From Rhizobiaceae bacterium CPCC 101076 (GTDB lineage: Bacteria; Pseudomonadota; Alphaproteobacteria; Rhizobiales; Methylopilaceae), in NCBI GenBank assembly GCA_003347645.1, contig QDFX01000015.1, positions 34,700 to 98,699 on the forward strand: DNA of 64,000 nt, written 5' to 3'. Positions within the stretch are counted from its first letter, which is position 1. Each line of letters starts with the position of its first letter. The position numbers were made by a program, and so were the translations under genes. Below the pieces are notes generated by a model. It ran no database searches and was not told where the DNA came from. It was given only the letters and a program-made list of their open reading frames with translations. Shown here piece by piece: positions 1-10,421 of this stretch.

Positions 1-387
1 GGCTCCACCTTTGGCGCCTATGCGACCGAGGTCTTCCGCGGCGCGCTCCTGACCATCCCGCCCGGCCATATCGAAGCGGGAATGGCGCTCGGGCTCTCGA
101 AAGGCCGCATCTTCCGCCGCATCGTGCTCCCGCAGATGTGGCGCATCGCACTGCCTGGCCTCGGCAATCTCTTCATGGTGCTGATGAAGGACACCGCGCT
201 CGTCTCGGTCATCGGGCTCGAGGAGGTGATGCGCAAGGCGCAGATCGCGACCAGCGTCACCAAGCAGCCCTTCACCTTCTATTTCGCGGCGGCGGCGATC
301 TATCTCTGCATCACCATAGTGTCGATGACGGCGCTCCAGTTCATGGAGAAGCGGGCCAATCGCGGCATCCGGCGGTCGCGCGCATGA
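1..387 (+). CDS. Polar amino-acid ABC transporter permease (HisQ-like), 5' end cut off
   Basis: The frame is open from the first base of the window, so only the C-terminal ~128 residues are present. The visible part carries the EAA loop of binding-protein-dependent permeases (EAGMALGLSKGRIFRRIVLP), which docks onto the ATPase, followed by a segment with VIGLEEVMRKAQ typical of the HisQ/HisM family. One further membrane helix follows near the C-terminus. Its stop overlaps the start of the next permease in an ATGA arrangement, so the two are translationally coupled and probably form a heterodimeric inner-membrane channel for polar or basic amino acids or opine-like solutes. The exact substrate cannot be told because the binding protein lies outside the window. 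Confidence 0.9.
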   Translation, partial: GSTFGAYATEVFRGALLTIPPGHIEAGMALGLSKGRIFRRIVLPQMWRIALPGLGNLFMVLMKDTALVSVIGLEEVMRKAQIATSVTKQPFTFYFAAAAIYLCITIVSMTALQFMEKRANRGIRRSRA

Positions 388-1073
388 TCAATCTCGAACT
401 GATCCTGCATTCGCTGCCTCAGCTTCTCTGGGGCGCGCTCCTCAGCATCCAGCTCGTCATCGTCTCGGGCATTCTCGGGCTCATCATCGCGATTCCGCTC
501 GCGCTCGCCCGCGTCTCGCCGAACCCGCTGATCTCGGCCGGCCCCTATGCCTATGCCTTCTTCTTCCGTGGCACGCCGCTGCTCGTGCAGCTCTTCCTCG
601 TCTATTACGGCCTCGGCCAGTTCGAGTTCATCAGGAACAGCGTGCTCTGGCCCTTCCTGCGCGAGCCGTACTATTGCGCGATCCTGACCATGGGCCTGCA
701 CACGGGCGGCTACATCGCCGAGATCCTGCGCGGCGCGATCCAGGCCGTTCCGGTGGGGGAGGTGGAAGCCGCGCGCACGCTCGGAATGTCGATGTCCAAG
801 GCCTATCGCCGCATCATCCTGCCTCGTGCCGCCCGGATCGCACTGCCTGCCTACAGCAACGAGGTCATCCTGATGCTGAAGGGCTCCTCGCTCGCATCGA
901 CGATCACGCTGCTCGATCTGACGGGCATGTCGCGAACAATCATCGCGCGCACCTACGATCCGATCTCGATCTTCTTCGCGGCTGGTGTTCTCTACCTCAT
1001 CATTTCGTTCATCCTGGTCCAGGGCTTCAGGCTGCTGGAGAGGCGCTGGAACAAGCATCTCGTTAGGGCGTGA
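384..1073 (+). CDS. Polar amino-acid ABC transporter permease (HisM-like)
   Basis: 229-residue inner-membrane permease with about five hydrophobic helices. The motif FRGTPLLVQLFLVYYGL is characteristic of the HEQRo/HisM permease family, and the EAA loop is seen at EVEAARTLGMSMSKAYRRII. Start ATG overlaps the stop of the upstream permease (ATGA), giving a two-permease operon of the HisQM, ArtQM or OccQM kind for basic amino acids or similar polar solutes. An ATPase and a periplasmic binding protein would be expected upstream, outside the window. The gene ends three bases before a convergent hypothetical gene. Confidence 0.92.
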   Translation: MINLELILHSLPQLLWGALLSIQLVIVSGILGLIIAIPLALARVSPNPLISAGPYAYAFFFRGTPLLVQLFLVYYGLGQFEFIRNSVLWPFLREPYYCAILTMGLHTGGYIAEILRGAIQAVPVGEVEAARTLGMSMSKAYRRIILPRAARIALPAYSNEVILMLKGSSLASTITLLDLTGMSRTIIARTYDPISIFFAAGVLYLIISFILVQGFRLLERRWNKHLVRA

Positions 1074-1076
1074 GGC

Positions 1077-1664
1077 TCAGTCGTTGCTTTCGGGACGCCA
1101 GCTGAACAACTCGCCCCCGCGATCATCCAATATTCTCAAGCCATCCGGTTTCTGCGGTAGGTCGGCCGTTTCGAAGAAACGCTTGGCCCTCGGGATGACC
1201 TTCTGGAGGTCGTCGGCGGCCAGCGGAATGCGATCGAGAACGGCACGAGCGCCATCGCTCTCGCGCACCCGGATCAGTTCGACCGTTAAGTCGAAGCCGC
1301 TGTTCGCTGGATCGAGATTATTCGTGAAGCGGCGGACCTGTCGCAGGCCTTTGTAGAAGCCCTTGCCGGTGCCGCGGGGGCCCGTTCCTCCATACCGATA
1401 TTGCCCATCCTCCCAGACCTCGAAGAGCTCGAACTCCGGAGACAGGGCCAACATTACGAAATCGAAGGCTCCTTGTGGGTCGTCGAAATGGGCATGAACG
1501 CCAGCGTCGCCACAATAAGCGATCCACTCATCGCATTCGAAAGTCACTTCGATCGAGAAGCCCGTCGGATCGGTCGGCCGTATGCGAAGGCGTTCCGGTG
1601 AAATCTGGACAGAGAGCTCGACTTGGTGAGCCAGCTTCTCGTAAAGCGCCTTCATCGGATCCAT
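1077..1664 (-). CDS. Hypothetical protein, ~195 aa
   Basis: I do not recognise a family. The product is a soluble acidic protein without signal peptide or membrane segments; it is rich in aromatic residues in its first half (FECDEWIAYCGD, FELFEVWEDGQYRYGG) and has a charged C-terminal half. Two start codons are possible, at 1664 and 1655 (MDPMKAL), and neither has a strong ribosome-binding site. It is convergent with the HisM-like permease and divergent from dnaG. Coding is supported by the typical alphaproteobacterial codon bias over the whole length, although GC here is slightly lower than in the neighbouring genes. Function unknown. Confidence 0.65.
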   Translation of the reverse strand: MDPMKALYEKLAHQVELSVQISPERLRIRPTDPTGFSIEVTFECDEWIAYCGDAGVHAHFDDPQGAFDFVMLALSPEFELFEVWEDGQYRYGGTGPRGTGKGFYKGLRQVRRFTNNLDPANSGFDLTVELIRVRESDGARAVLDRIPLAADDLQKVIPRAKRFFETADLPQKPDGLRILDDRGGELFSWRPESND

Positions 1665-1733
1665 TGTAGTTCGTGCGCCTGTGGAAAAGCCGGTCCGCCA
1701 CCTTTCGGCTCGATCCTACGCTATAACCATACT

Positions 1734-3644
1734 ATGGCCTTCACACCCGACTTTCTTGACGAGATCCGCGCACGCCTGCCGGTGTCGGACGTCGTCGGCC
1801 GCCGGGTGAAGCTGAAGAAGCAGGGCCGCGAATGGGCCGGCCTGTCTCCCTTCAACAAGGAGAAGACGCCGAGCTTCTTCGTCAACGACCAGAAGGGCTT
1901 CTATCACTGCTTCTCCAGCGGCAAGCACGGCGACATCTTCCGCTTCCTGATGGAGACTGAGGGCGTCACGTTTCCTGAAGCGGTGGAGCGTCTGGCCGGA
2001 ATGGCCGGCCTCGAAGTCCCGAAATCCGCGCCGCAGGAGATCGAGCGCGCCCAGCGCCGCGCCAGCCTAAACGACGTCATGGACATGGCCGCGGCCTTCT
2101 TTCAGGCGAGCCTCGCGGGACGGGCAGGGACCAATGCCCGCGCCTATCTCGACAAGCGCGGACTGAGCCAAGAGACGCGCACCAATTTCCGCCTCGGTTA
2201 CGCGCCTTCCGACCGCACCGCACTGAAATCGCACCTCGCCGCGCAGAACGTGTCCGTCGGCGATATGATCGAGGCCGGGCTTCTTGTCCACGGCGATGAC
2301 GTCGCCGAGCCGTTCGACCGCTTCCGCGACCGCATCATGTTCCCGATCCACGATGTGCGCGGGCGGATCATCGCCTTCGGCGGCCGTGCCATGCAGGCCG
2401 ACGCCCCGGCGAAATATCTCAACTCGCCCGAGACCTCGCTCTTCCACAAGGGCGCGGTTCTCTTCAACCACCACCGCGCCCGCGCCGCCGTCCACCAAAC
2501 CGATACCGTCATCGCAGTCGAGGGCTATATGGACGTGATCGCTCTGGCCCAGGCCGGCATCGCCAACGTGGTCGCCTCGCTGGGGACCGCGCTCACCGAG
2601 AGCCAGTTCGATATTCTCTGGAAGATGGCGCCCGAGCCGATCCTCTGCCTGGACGGCGACAAAGCCGGCCAGCGCGCCGCCCACCGCGCCATCGACGTCG
2701 CCCTGCCGCATCTCAAGCCCGGCCGTTCACTTCGCTTCGCGTTCCTGCCGGATGGGCAGGATCCAGACGATCTCGTCCGCTCGTCAGGGCGTGAGGCGGT
2801 CGACATGGTGCTGTCGCGCGCCCGCCCGCTGGTCGAGGTGCTGTGGGAGCGCGAGATCGACGCCCAGCCGGTCGATACGCCGGAGCGCCGTGCCGCCCTT
2901 GAGTCACGTCTGCGCGAATTGGTCCGCGCCATCTCCGACGAAAGCGTGCGCCGCCATTACGGCAATGCCATCGCCGAGAAGCTGCAGATATTCGCGCCGC
3001 CGGTGCCGGTGGCTTATCAGCGACGTGGTGGACCGCGCGGGCAGGGCGGTTTTTCCGACCGCCGCCCTTCGCGTGTCGGTCATCGAGTCGAGCCGCTCCG
3101 CGCAAGTTCGAGCCTGCGCCAGAGCCCGCAATTCTCGGGAGCCATCACCAAGGTCCGCGAGGCGGCGCTGCTCATCGCGCTGATCCGCCATCCACGTCTG
3201 CTCGACCGTCACGCCGAAACCCTATCGGAACTCGAACTGACCTCGCCCGAACTCGATCGTCTGCGGCGCGTCGCCATCGATGCCGCGGCCCACGACGAGG
3301 CCCAGAGTTCCGAAATGATGGAGGGCGCGGTTGCCCGCGCCGGCCTCTCGGCCTCGCTCGCGCGCGCCGAGGCCGCGCTGACGCCGGGCCTTTGGTGGGC
3401 GGCCGCCACAGCGGATGATCTGGACGCGGAGACCGGCTTCCTGCATAGCCTCGCCTTGCACCAGAAGGCCCATGCGCTACATAAGGAGCTGCGAGCGGCC
3501 GAGGCCGCTCTGGGGCAGGATACGACCGAGGAGAATTTTTCCCACCTCGTCGATATTCAAAACCAATTGAGCAAAGTCGAAGGCACCGAAGCCGCTATCG
3601 AGGGTTTCGGCGCTGCATCAGGGCGGCCTGCACGGAGTCTCTGA
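1734..3644 (+). CDS. dnaG: DNA primase DnaG
   Basis: 636 residues. DnaG makes RNA primers for the replisome and interacts with the DnaB helicase through its C-terminal domain. The N-terminal segment FLDEIRARLPVSDVVGRRV, the region around KEKTPSFFVNDQKGF, and the TOPRIM core (VIAVEGYMDVIAL, then CLDGDKAGQRAA) are all clear. The start was set at MAFTPDF, the usual N-terminus of the family; an upstream in-frame extension of 37 residues looks untranslated. Odd point: the zinc-binding CHC2 motif is degraded. SPFNKEKTPSF and YHCFSSGKHGD retain only one of the four Cys/His ligands normally found at these places. It is followed by rpoD, the classic dnaG-rpoD macromolecular synthesis order. Confidence 0.97.
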   Translation: MAFTPDFLDEIRARLPVSDVVGRRVKLKKQGREWAGLSPFNKEKTPSFFVNDQKGFYHCFSSGKHGDIFRFLMETEGVTFPEAVERLAGMAGLEVPKSAPQEIERAQRRASLNDVMDMAAAFFQASLAGRAGTNARAYLDKRGLSQETRTNFRLGYAPSDRTALKSHLAAQNVSVGDMIEAGLLVHGDDVAEPFDRFRDRIMFPIHDVRGRIIAFGGRAMQADAPAKYLNSPETSLFHKGAVLFNHHRARAAVHQTDTVIAVEGYMDVIALAQAGIANVVASLGTALTESQFDILWKMAPEPILCLDGDKAGQRAAHRAIDVALPHLKPGRSLRFAFLPDGQDPDDLVRSSGREAVDMVLSRARPLVEVLWEREIDAQPVDTPERRAALESRLRELVRAISDESVRRHYGNAIAEKLQIFAPPVPVAYQRRGGPRGQGGFSDRRPSRVGHRVEPLRASSSLRQSPQFSGAITKVREAALLIALIRHPRLLDRHAETLSELELTSPELDRLRRVAIDAAAHDEAQSSEMMEGAVARAGLSASLARAEAALTPGLWWAAATADDLDAETGFLHSLALHQKAHALHKELRAAEAALGQDTTEENFSHLVDIQNQLSKVEGTEAAIEGFGAASGRPARSL

Positions 3645-3806
3645 TGTGGCTTGCGTTTTCGGCACGGTTAATTCGCGCTTAACGCAGCCGGCGGACAGTC
3701 GGATATAGTGATTCGCTGCGGATGTTTCCGAGCGCGGTTCGCGCTATATAGCTGAACGGTACATGAACGCCGGGCACCCCCGCGCCCCGCGAGAGATACG
3801 GACGAC

Positions 3807-5795
<1,989 letters not shown>

Positions 5796-5802
5796 TTTGA
5801 GC

Positions 5803-5873
5803 GTCGTCCTCCGGCTTGACCGGAGGACGCATCCACCGTCCGATGCGCGCTCCGGTCCCACCGGAGCATGACG
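5803..5873. repeat. Intergenic palindromic repeat, family CCGGAGCATGACG, copy 1
   Basis: A ~70-base element between rpoD and the next gene. Its first half is a perfect 10-bp hairpin, arms CGTCCTCCGG and CCGGAGGACG at 5805-5814 and 5820-5829; its second half contains GCTCCGGTCCCACCGGAGC and ends in CATGACGG. A second copy of the same plan lies at 59083-59153. The first hairpin may help to end rpoD transcription, though no T-run follows. The ATG of the next gene (5868) falls within the repeat. Confidence 0.75.
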
Positions 5874-6239
5874 GCCCCAATGCTCACCCGCTTCGAACGC
5901 AGCAATCAGAAAGTCATCACCCGCCGCCAGTTCGCCAATCGCATGGCGAAGGCGGTCGGTATCTGGTTCGGGCTGACAGCGTTCGGCCTCGCGATAGGCA
6001 TCGCCGGCTACATGCTGTCGGAAGGCATGTCGCTCATCGACGCCTTCGTGAACGCGGCGATGATCCTGTCCCGCATGGGCCCGGTCGGCGAACTCCACAC
6101 CGAAGCCGGCAAGATATTCGCCGGCTGCTACGCCATCTTCTCCGGCCTGATGATCGTCATCGCCACTGGCTTCGTCCTGTCGCCGATCTTCCACCGGGTG
6201 CTGCACCACTTCCATGTGGAGATGAAGGGCGAGGATTGA
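5868..6239 (+). CDS. Small two-helix inner-membrane protein, channel-like
   Basis: 123 residues, with hydrophobic helices at about 28-52 and 85-105 and a re-entrant-looking segment between them (FVNAAMILSRMGPVGEL). The plan of helix, pore-loop-like segment, helix and a cytoplasmic tail recalls two-TM potassium-channel subunits, but the canonical TxGYGD filter is absent and the corresponding stretch reads MILSRMGPV. I recognise the type as a recurrent uncharacterised membrane protein but cannot give a function. Start is uncertain: the ATG at 5868 lies inside the palindromic repeat, and a second in-frame ATG is at 5880 (MLTRFER). Neither has a well-spaced ribosome-binding site. Confidence 0.75.
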   Translation: MTAPMLTRFERSNQKVITRRQFANRMAKAVGIWFGLTAFGLAIGIAGYMLSEGMSLIDAFVNAAMILSRMGPVGELHTEAGKIFAGCYAIFSGLMIVIATGFVLSPIFHRVLHHFHVEMKGED

Positions 6240-6336
6240 GCCGATCCGTGTTGCGGCGGCTCTATTCGAATCGACGCCATCTCTGTCCATGATCTGGGTT
6301 GGTGTTGAGGCTGCGGCCTAGGGAGGGGACGCCGTC

Positions 6337-6714
6337 ATGTCGCTGCCGCTCAGGCTTGGCTATCTCGGTTGGGTCCTCGCGGTCATCGGGGCCGGCCTGT
6401 TGCTTCGTAACGGCTATTTTGATCTGAGCCTGTCCGTCGAGAGGTGGGGCGGCTCGGTTATGTGGGGCGCGCTCTTCCTGCTCATCCTGCTGGTCATTGT
6501 GCCGAACGGCCGGCTGATCATCCTGGGTTTCGTCGCGCTTATTCTCGCCGCCGTGGTCGAGCTGAGCCAACTCTGGCATCTGCCCATGCTGGAAGCGGTC
6601 CGCGCCACCAAGGTCGGCGCGATCATGCTCGGCCGTACTTTCTCCTGGTGGGACATCGTCTGCTACTGGATCGGCATCGCGGTGGTCTGGTTCGTCGACA
6701 GTCGGGTGCGCTGA
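6337..6714 (+). CDS. DUF2809 family membrane protein
   Basis: 125 residues with four predicted hydrophobic helices filling nearly the whole protein. The C-terminal half matches the DUF2809 pattern: VELSQLWHLPMLEAVRATKVGAIMLGRTFSWWD, where SQL, the RAT and the LG-FSWWD positions are family hallmarks. A good ribosome-binding site (GGGAGGGG) precedes the ATG. Inner-membrane location is clear; the family has no established biochemical role. The gene stands alone on the plus strand between the channel-like gene and a long non-coding stretch. Confidence 0.8.
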   Translation: MSLPLRLGYLGWVLAVIGAGLLLRNGYFDLSLSVERWGGSVMWGALFLLILLVIVPNGRLIILGFVALILAAVVELSQLWHLPMLEAVRATKVGAIMLGRTFSWWDIVCYWIGIAVVWFVDSRVR

Positions 6715-7278
6715 CTGGAGATGTTTGCAGATGACGATCATCCGCCGAAATCGCTCCAATCGCGTCGGCGTCGCCGGGGGACTTCTCGATCGAGGACTGT
6801 GATGGCGGCGTCGACTCTCTCAGCGGGCGGCGAGGTTACAATTTCCTCGACCTCCATCGCGCGGGCCGCGTGGCAACTGCAGCGCTGGACACGGATGGCC
6901 GCCACGCAGTCCAGGGGAAGCGTGGCGGCCCGCCTGCTCGACGGGGATGCTTGAGGGGTCAGCAGGCAATTTGCGCCCGTCAGCAGAGCCTCTCAGACCA
7001 ACGGGTTAAGCCAAAGCCTCATTTCTTATCGCGCGTTTAACCACACGAAGTTGGTCCGCTCTTTATCGTCCACCGTTGAAGGTAGAGGCGCATTGGATGC
7101 CAACGCCGGCTTTGCATGTGAGGGTGGCGGAAATCGCTAGCGAAGAGCGCGGCCGGCATCGTGGTTCAAGACAGCACGCGTCGGCTGGCCGGAGGCATCG
7201 GCAATTCCGAGGGTGTGAGTCCGGACGATAGATCGTCCGCAGACCAGCGGAGGAGAGTGAGGGCGGCTTGAACGAGGT
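6715..7278. other. 564-base stretch without a convincing gene
   Basis: No ORF here has a credible start, ribosome-binding site and codon pattern; a 77-codon frame at 6721-6954 is arginine- and serine-rich and looks spurious. A perfect 8-bp hairpin (arms CGGACGAT / ATCGTCCG) lies at 7222-7239, 40 bases beyond the stop of the L,D-transpeptidase gene, but lacks a T-run, so it is at most a weak terminator. The part around 7020-7080 is less GC-rich than its surroundings and could hold a promoter. Nothing else was seen. Confidence 0.5.
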
Positions 7279-8262
7279 TCACTCCTCAAACATCACCGGA
7301 ACGCCCTTCTTCACCATTCCCGCCAGTTCCTCGACGTCCCAGTTCGTCAGGCGCACGCAGCCGCTCGACTGGTTCTTGCCGACTTTCTCGGGTTCAGGCG
7401 TGCCGTGGATGCCGAAATGATCCCGGTCGAGCGCGATCCACACAACGCCGACCGGATTGTTCGGACCGGGCTTCACCGTCATCGGCTCGTCGGGGCGGTC
7501 CTTTTCGCCTTCGAGCTTCAGCTTCGGGTCGTAGTTCCAGGTCGGCACTCTGGCGACGCGAGTGATCTTGGTCTCGCCGTCCGGTGCCGGGTTGTCCTTG
7601 CTGCCGATGGTCGCGGGGAAGAGGGCGATCAGCTTGTTGTCCTTGCCGAAGACACGAAGCGTCCGCTCGCTCTTGTCGACGACGAGGCGTTCGGCCGCGG
7701 CCTCGGAACTGGAGGCGCGGCCCTCTTGTTTTTCGACGGAGACCACATCGATCTCGGTGCCGTCCTTGCCGAAATCGGCGTCAGGATTCAGAGCCTTGAG
7801 AAGTTCCTCGTCCATGTGGAAGCGTTCGGCCAGCTCTTCCCGCAGGCTCGTGTAGGAGAGGCGATCCAGTTTCGCCTTCTCGGCGATGTCGTCGGGAATT
7901 TTCTCGGCGAACGGGCCCTTCAAGTCCTGGGCGGTGATCGTGTAACGCATCATAATCGGGGCGGAGTCGGCCTCCGTCAGCTTGCCGAGCGTGTCGGCAT
8001 CGAGCTTGCCGGTCGGCTTCAATTCTTTGTCGACCTGAAATGCTTTCAGGGCGATCTCGGTGGCGTCGCCGCTGATCCCGTCGATCGCGCCGGGCGAATA
8101 GCGTGCCCGGTCGAGCAGGACCTGCGCCTTCAGGATGGCGGCCTTCGACGGCTCGCCGTTCTCCAGGCTGGCGCCGTTCACGTCGTCGGGCGACAGCCCC
8201 TTTGCCACGGCTGGCGAAGCCAAGGCCGCGAGAACCGCAATTCCCAATCCGAGATGTCTCAT
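7279..8262 (-). CDS. Exported L,D-transpeptidase (YkuD) with peptidoglycan-binding domain
   Basis: 327 residues starting at MRHLGLG, with a signal peptide ending near AVA-KG (residue 21). A peptidoglycan-binding helix bundle (ILDRARYSPGAIDG-like, LLDRARYSPGAIDGISGDATEIAL is the region) follows, and the C-terminal YkuD domain holds the catalytic signature: His in FGIHGTPEP and Cys in SSGCVRLTNWD. The enzyme forms 3-3 cross-links in peptidoglycan or attaches proteins to it in the periplasm. The start was chosen because GGGAG lies just upstream; an upstream in-frame ATG has no such site. It is divergent from the SpoU methyltransferase gene, sharing a ~60-base promoter region. Confidence 0.93.
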   Translation of the reverse strand: MRHLGLGIAVLAALASPAVAKGLSPDDVNGASLENGEPSKAAILKAQVLLDRARYSPGAIDGISGDATEIALKAFQVDKELKPTGKLDADTLGKLTEADSAPIMMRYTITAQDLKGPFAEKIPDDIAEKAKLDRLSYTSLREELAERFHMDEELLKALNPDADFGKDGTEIDVVSVEKQEGRASSSEAAAERLVVDKSERTLRVFGKDNKLIALFPATIGSKDNPAPDGETKITRVARVPTWNYDPKLKLEGEKDRPDEPMTVKPGPNNPVGVVWIALDRDHFGIHGTPEPEKVGKNQSSGCVRLTNWDVEELAGMVKKGVPVMFEE

Positions 8263-8324
8263 CGCATTCTCCCGTGCCGGAAAGAACGGCGCGGCGGGCA
8301 AACGGTTGCGTGTATAAGCGCGTG

Positions 8325-9131
8325 ATGTTTCCGCTCTTTGTCTACGACCCCGATGACCCCCGCATTTCAGCCTTCCGCGCCGTGCGCGAGCGCGACCTCG
8401 TTGGCCGCGAGGGCCAGTTCATCGCAGAGGGCGAGGTTGTGCTTCGCATGCTCATCCGTTCGACGCGCCACAAGCCAAAGGCGGTTCTGATCGACGGCAA
8501 GAGGATCGAAAAGCTCGCGGCCCTTCTGTCCGAGCTTCCTTATGACGTCCCGGTCTATGCCGGGACTCAGGCAGTCCTCGACGCCATCGCGGGCTTCCAT
8601 CTCCACCGCGGAATCCTCGCAATCGCAGAGCGCGGACTTCAGCCGACCACTGTCGAGCTACTGTCGACTCTGAGCGACAATGCGCTTGTCGTTGTCGCCA
8701 TAGGAATCGCCAACCATGACAATATCGGCGGCATCTTTCGAAACGCTGCCGCCTTCGGCGCGGACGCGGTCCTACTCGATCCGGAAAGCTGCGATCCGTT
8801 CTACCGCAAGGCGATCCGCGTCTCGGTCGGCGCCGTGCTCAGCGTCCCGTCGGCCCGCTTCTTGTCGAACGATGAATTGTTCGAGGCATTGGGGCAGGGC
8901 AGTTTCACTCCGTTCGCTCTGTCGCCCTCGGGAAATCTAACGCTAACCGAGCTCAAACCGCCCGCACGCTCCGCCGTCCTCATGGGCGCCGAAGGCCCCG
9001 GACTGCCCGCCGAAGTCCTCGCCCGTTCCACGACCGTCCGCATATCGATGGCGGAAGGCTTCGACTCCCTCAACGTCGGGACCGCGTGCGGGATAGTGCT
9101 GCATCATCTGCGGTCTAGGCCTAATTGCTAG
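8325..9131 (+). CDS. TrmH/SpoU-family RNA 2'-O-ribose methyltransferase
   Basis: 268 residues. The N-terminal part resembles the SpoU substrate-binding domain, and the C-terminal part has the three knotted SPOUT motifs: IGIANHDNIGGIFRNAAAFGADAVLL (motif 1, with the N and R), VLMGAEGPGLP (motif 2) and ISMAEGFDSLNVGTACGIVLHHL (motif 3, with SLNV). It transfers a methyl group from S-adenosylmethionine to a ribose 2'-OH in rRNA or tRNA; the precise target nucleotide cannot be read from sequence. Start ATG is preceded by an in-frame GTG three bases upstream. It is divergent from the L,D-transpeptidase. Confidence 0.9.
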   Translation: MFPLFVYDPDDPRISAFRAVRERDLVGREGQFIAEGEVVLRMLIRSTRHKPKAVLIDGKRIEKLAALLSELPYDVPVYAGTQAVLDAIAGFHLHRGILAIAERGLQPTTVELLSTLSDNALVVVAIGIANHDNIGGIFRNAAAFGADAVLLDPESCDPFYRKAIRVSVGAVLSVPSARFLSNDELFEALGQGSFTPFALSPSGNLTLTELKPPARSAVLMGAEGPGLPAEVLARSTTVRISMAEGFDSLNVGTACGIVLHHLRSRPNC

Positions 9132-9187
9132 GGCATCAGGTCGCGGTGCAGAGCGGACCCTGACGGGGTTTTTCGCGTTTAGCGATC

Positions 9188-10363
9188 ATGACAAAAGTCG
9201 CTTCCATTTCCTCCGCCACTCTCCTTTTCACCGCCGCCCTCACGGCAACCTCGAGCATATCCCCGGCCTACGCCGCCTCGGATTGCGAGACGCCTGATGG
9301 CCGCCGCGCCTTCACGCTAGAAGAACAGGATCAGGCCACGTATCCGAGCATTCCGGATGCGCGCTTCTTCGGCGACGATGAGAAGGCCTTCCTCAATGCC
9401 GTGCCGAAGCAGCCCGGCCCATGGCTCGTCATGTCAGGCGGGGGGGCAGACGGCGCTTATGCCGCCGGCATCCTCAATGGCTGGAGCGAGCGCGACGACC
9501 GTCCGCAATTCTCCGTGGTCACCGGAGCCTCGACGGGCGCGCTAATCGCGCCCTTCGCCTTCCTCGGCAAGGACTACGACCAGCATCTGCGCGAGAGCTA
9601 CACGACGATCAATGCCGGGGACGTCTTCGAGGATGCGGCGACCCCGCAGAGCCTCCTCGACACCTGGCCACTCAAGGACACGATCGCGAAGCAGGTCACA
9701 CCTGAACTGCTCGAAGCCATCGCGAAGGAATATGACAAGGGCCGCCGTCTGTTCGTCACGACGGTCAGCCTCGATTCCGAGCGCACCACGGTCTGGAACA
9801 TGGGCGCGATCGCCAAGCACGGCGGCGAGGACGGACTCGCCCTGTTCCGCAACGTCCTGCTCGCATCCACGTCGGTACCGGGCCTGTTCCCACCGGTCAC
9901 CTTCGACTTCGAGGCGAACGGCCATTGCGTCCGCGAAGTGCATCTCGACGGCAGCGTCGGCGGGCCATTCTATCTGGCTCCAGACGGGTGGATGGACGGT
10001 TCGAGCTTCATGCATCTGCCGTCCGAGGGCGTCTATCTCATCCTGAACAGCCAGATCGTGCGCCATTTCGAGATGACGCAGCCGAACACTTTGTCGGTTC
10101 TCGGCCGCGCCATCGGCATCGCGCTCAAAACGACCGGCCGCGCGGATGTCGAGCGGGTCTTCCAGTCGGCGCAACGTGACGCGATTCCGATCAATTTCGC
10201 CCATATCGGCGGCGATTTCGCCCAGCTTTCGCAGGGCGCCTTCGACGACGTCTACATGAAGGCGCTGTTCGAGCGCGGCGAGACCGAGGCACGTAAGGGC
10301 AGGGCATTCCGCCAGAACCCGCCGAGCTTCGATGCCGCGCCGCAGGATGCCGAAGTCCGCTAG
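9188..10363 (+). CDS. Exported patatin-like phospholipase/lipase
   Basis: 391 residues with an N-terminal signal peptide (cleavage probably after AYA, residue ~29). The patatin fold is shown by the oxyanion loop SGGGADGAYAAG (about 83-94), the nucleophile elbow GASTG (Ser ~115) and the catalytic aspartate in the DGSVGG motif (Asp ~254), the expected Ser-Asp dyad order. Most bacterial patatins are cytosolic or injected; this one seems sent to the periplasm. Substrate is unknown but lipid acyl esters are likely. No neighbour suggests a partner; the downstream LysR gene is 58 bases away, separated by a strong hairpin. Confidence 0.88.
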   Translation: MTKVASISSATLLFTAALTATSSISPAYAASDCETPDGRRAFTLEEQDQATYPSIPDARFFGDDEKAFLNAVPKQPGPWLVMSGGGADGAYAAGILNGWSERDDRPQFSVVTGASTGALIAPFAFLGKDYDQHLRESYTTINAGDVFEDAATPQSLLDTWPLKDTIAKQVTPELLEAIAKEYDKGRRLFVTTVSLDSERTTVWNMGAIAKHGGEDGLALFRNVLLASTSVPGLFPPVTFDFEANGHCVREVHLDGSVGGPFYLAPDGWMDGSSFMHLPSEGVYLILNSQIVRHFEMTQPNTLSVLGRAIGIALKTTGRADVERVFQSAQRDAIPINFAHIGGDFAQLSQGAFDDVYMKALFERGETEARKGRAFRQNPPSFDAAPQDAEVR

Positions 10364-10390
10364 TTCGCGGAAAATCCGCAGGTTGTGCTA

Positions 10391-10419
10391 AGAGGGCCGA
10401 CGATTTTCGTCGGTCCTCT
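10391..10419 (+). promoter_or_regulatory. 13-bp hairpin touching the LysR start codon
   Basis: Arms AGAGGGCCGACGA (10391-10403) and TCGTCGGTCCTCT (10407-10419) pair over 13 bp with one G-U pair and a TTT loop, ending two bases before the ATG of the LysR gene. It is strong enough to act as an RNA structure. It carries no T-run after the stem, so it is not a standard terminator, and no Shine-Dalgarno is visible between it and the ATG. Confidence 0.6.
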
Positions 10420-10421
10420 CC

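Noticed and set aside
6721..6954. 77-codon plus-strand frame in the long intergenic stretch
   Set aside because: Arg/Ser-rich, no ribosome-binding site and no recognisable domain; another frame here (near 6760-7000) reads somewhat more protein-like but has no start.
9140..9180. Terminator behind the SpoU methyltransferase gene (GACCCTGACGGGGTTTTT)
   Set aside because: The stem is only three or four pairs before the T-run, too weak to call.
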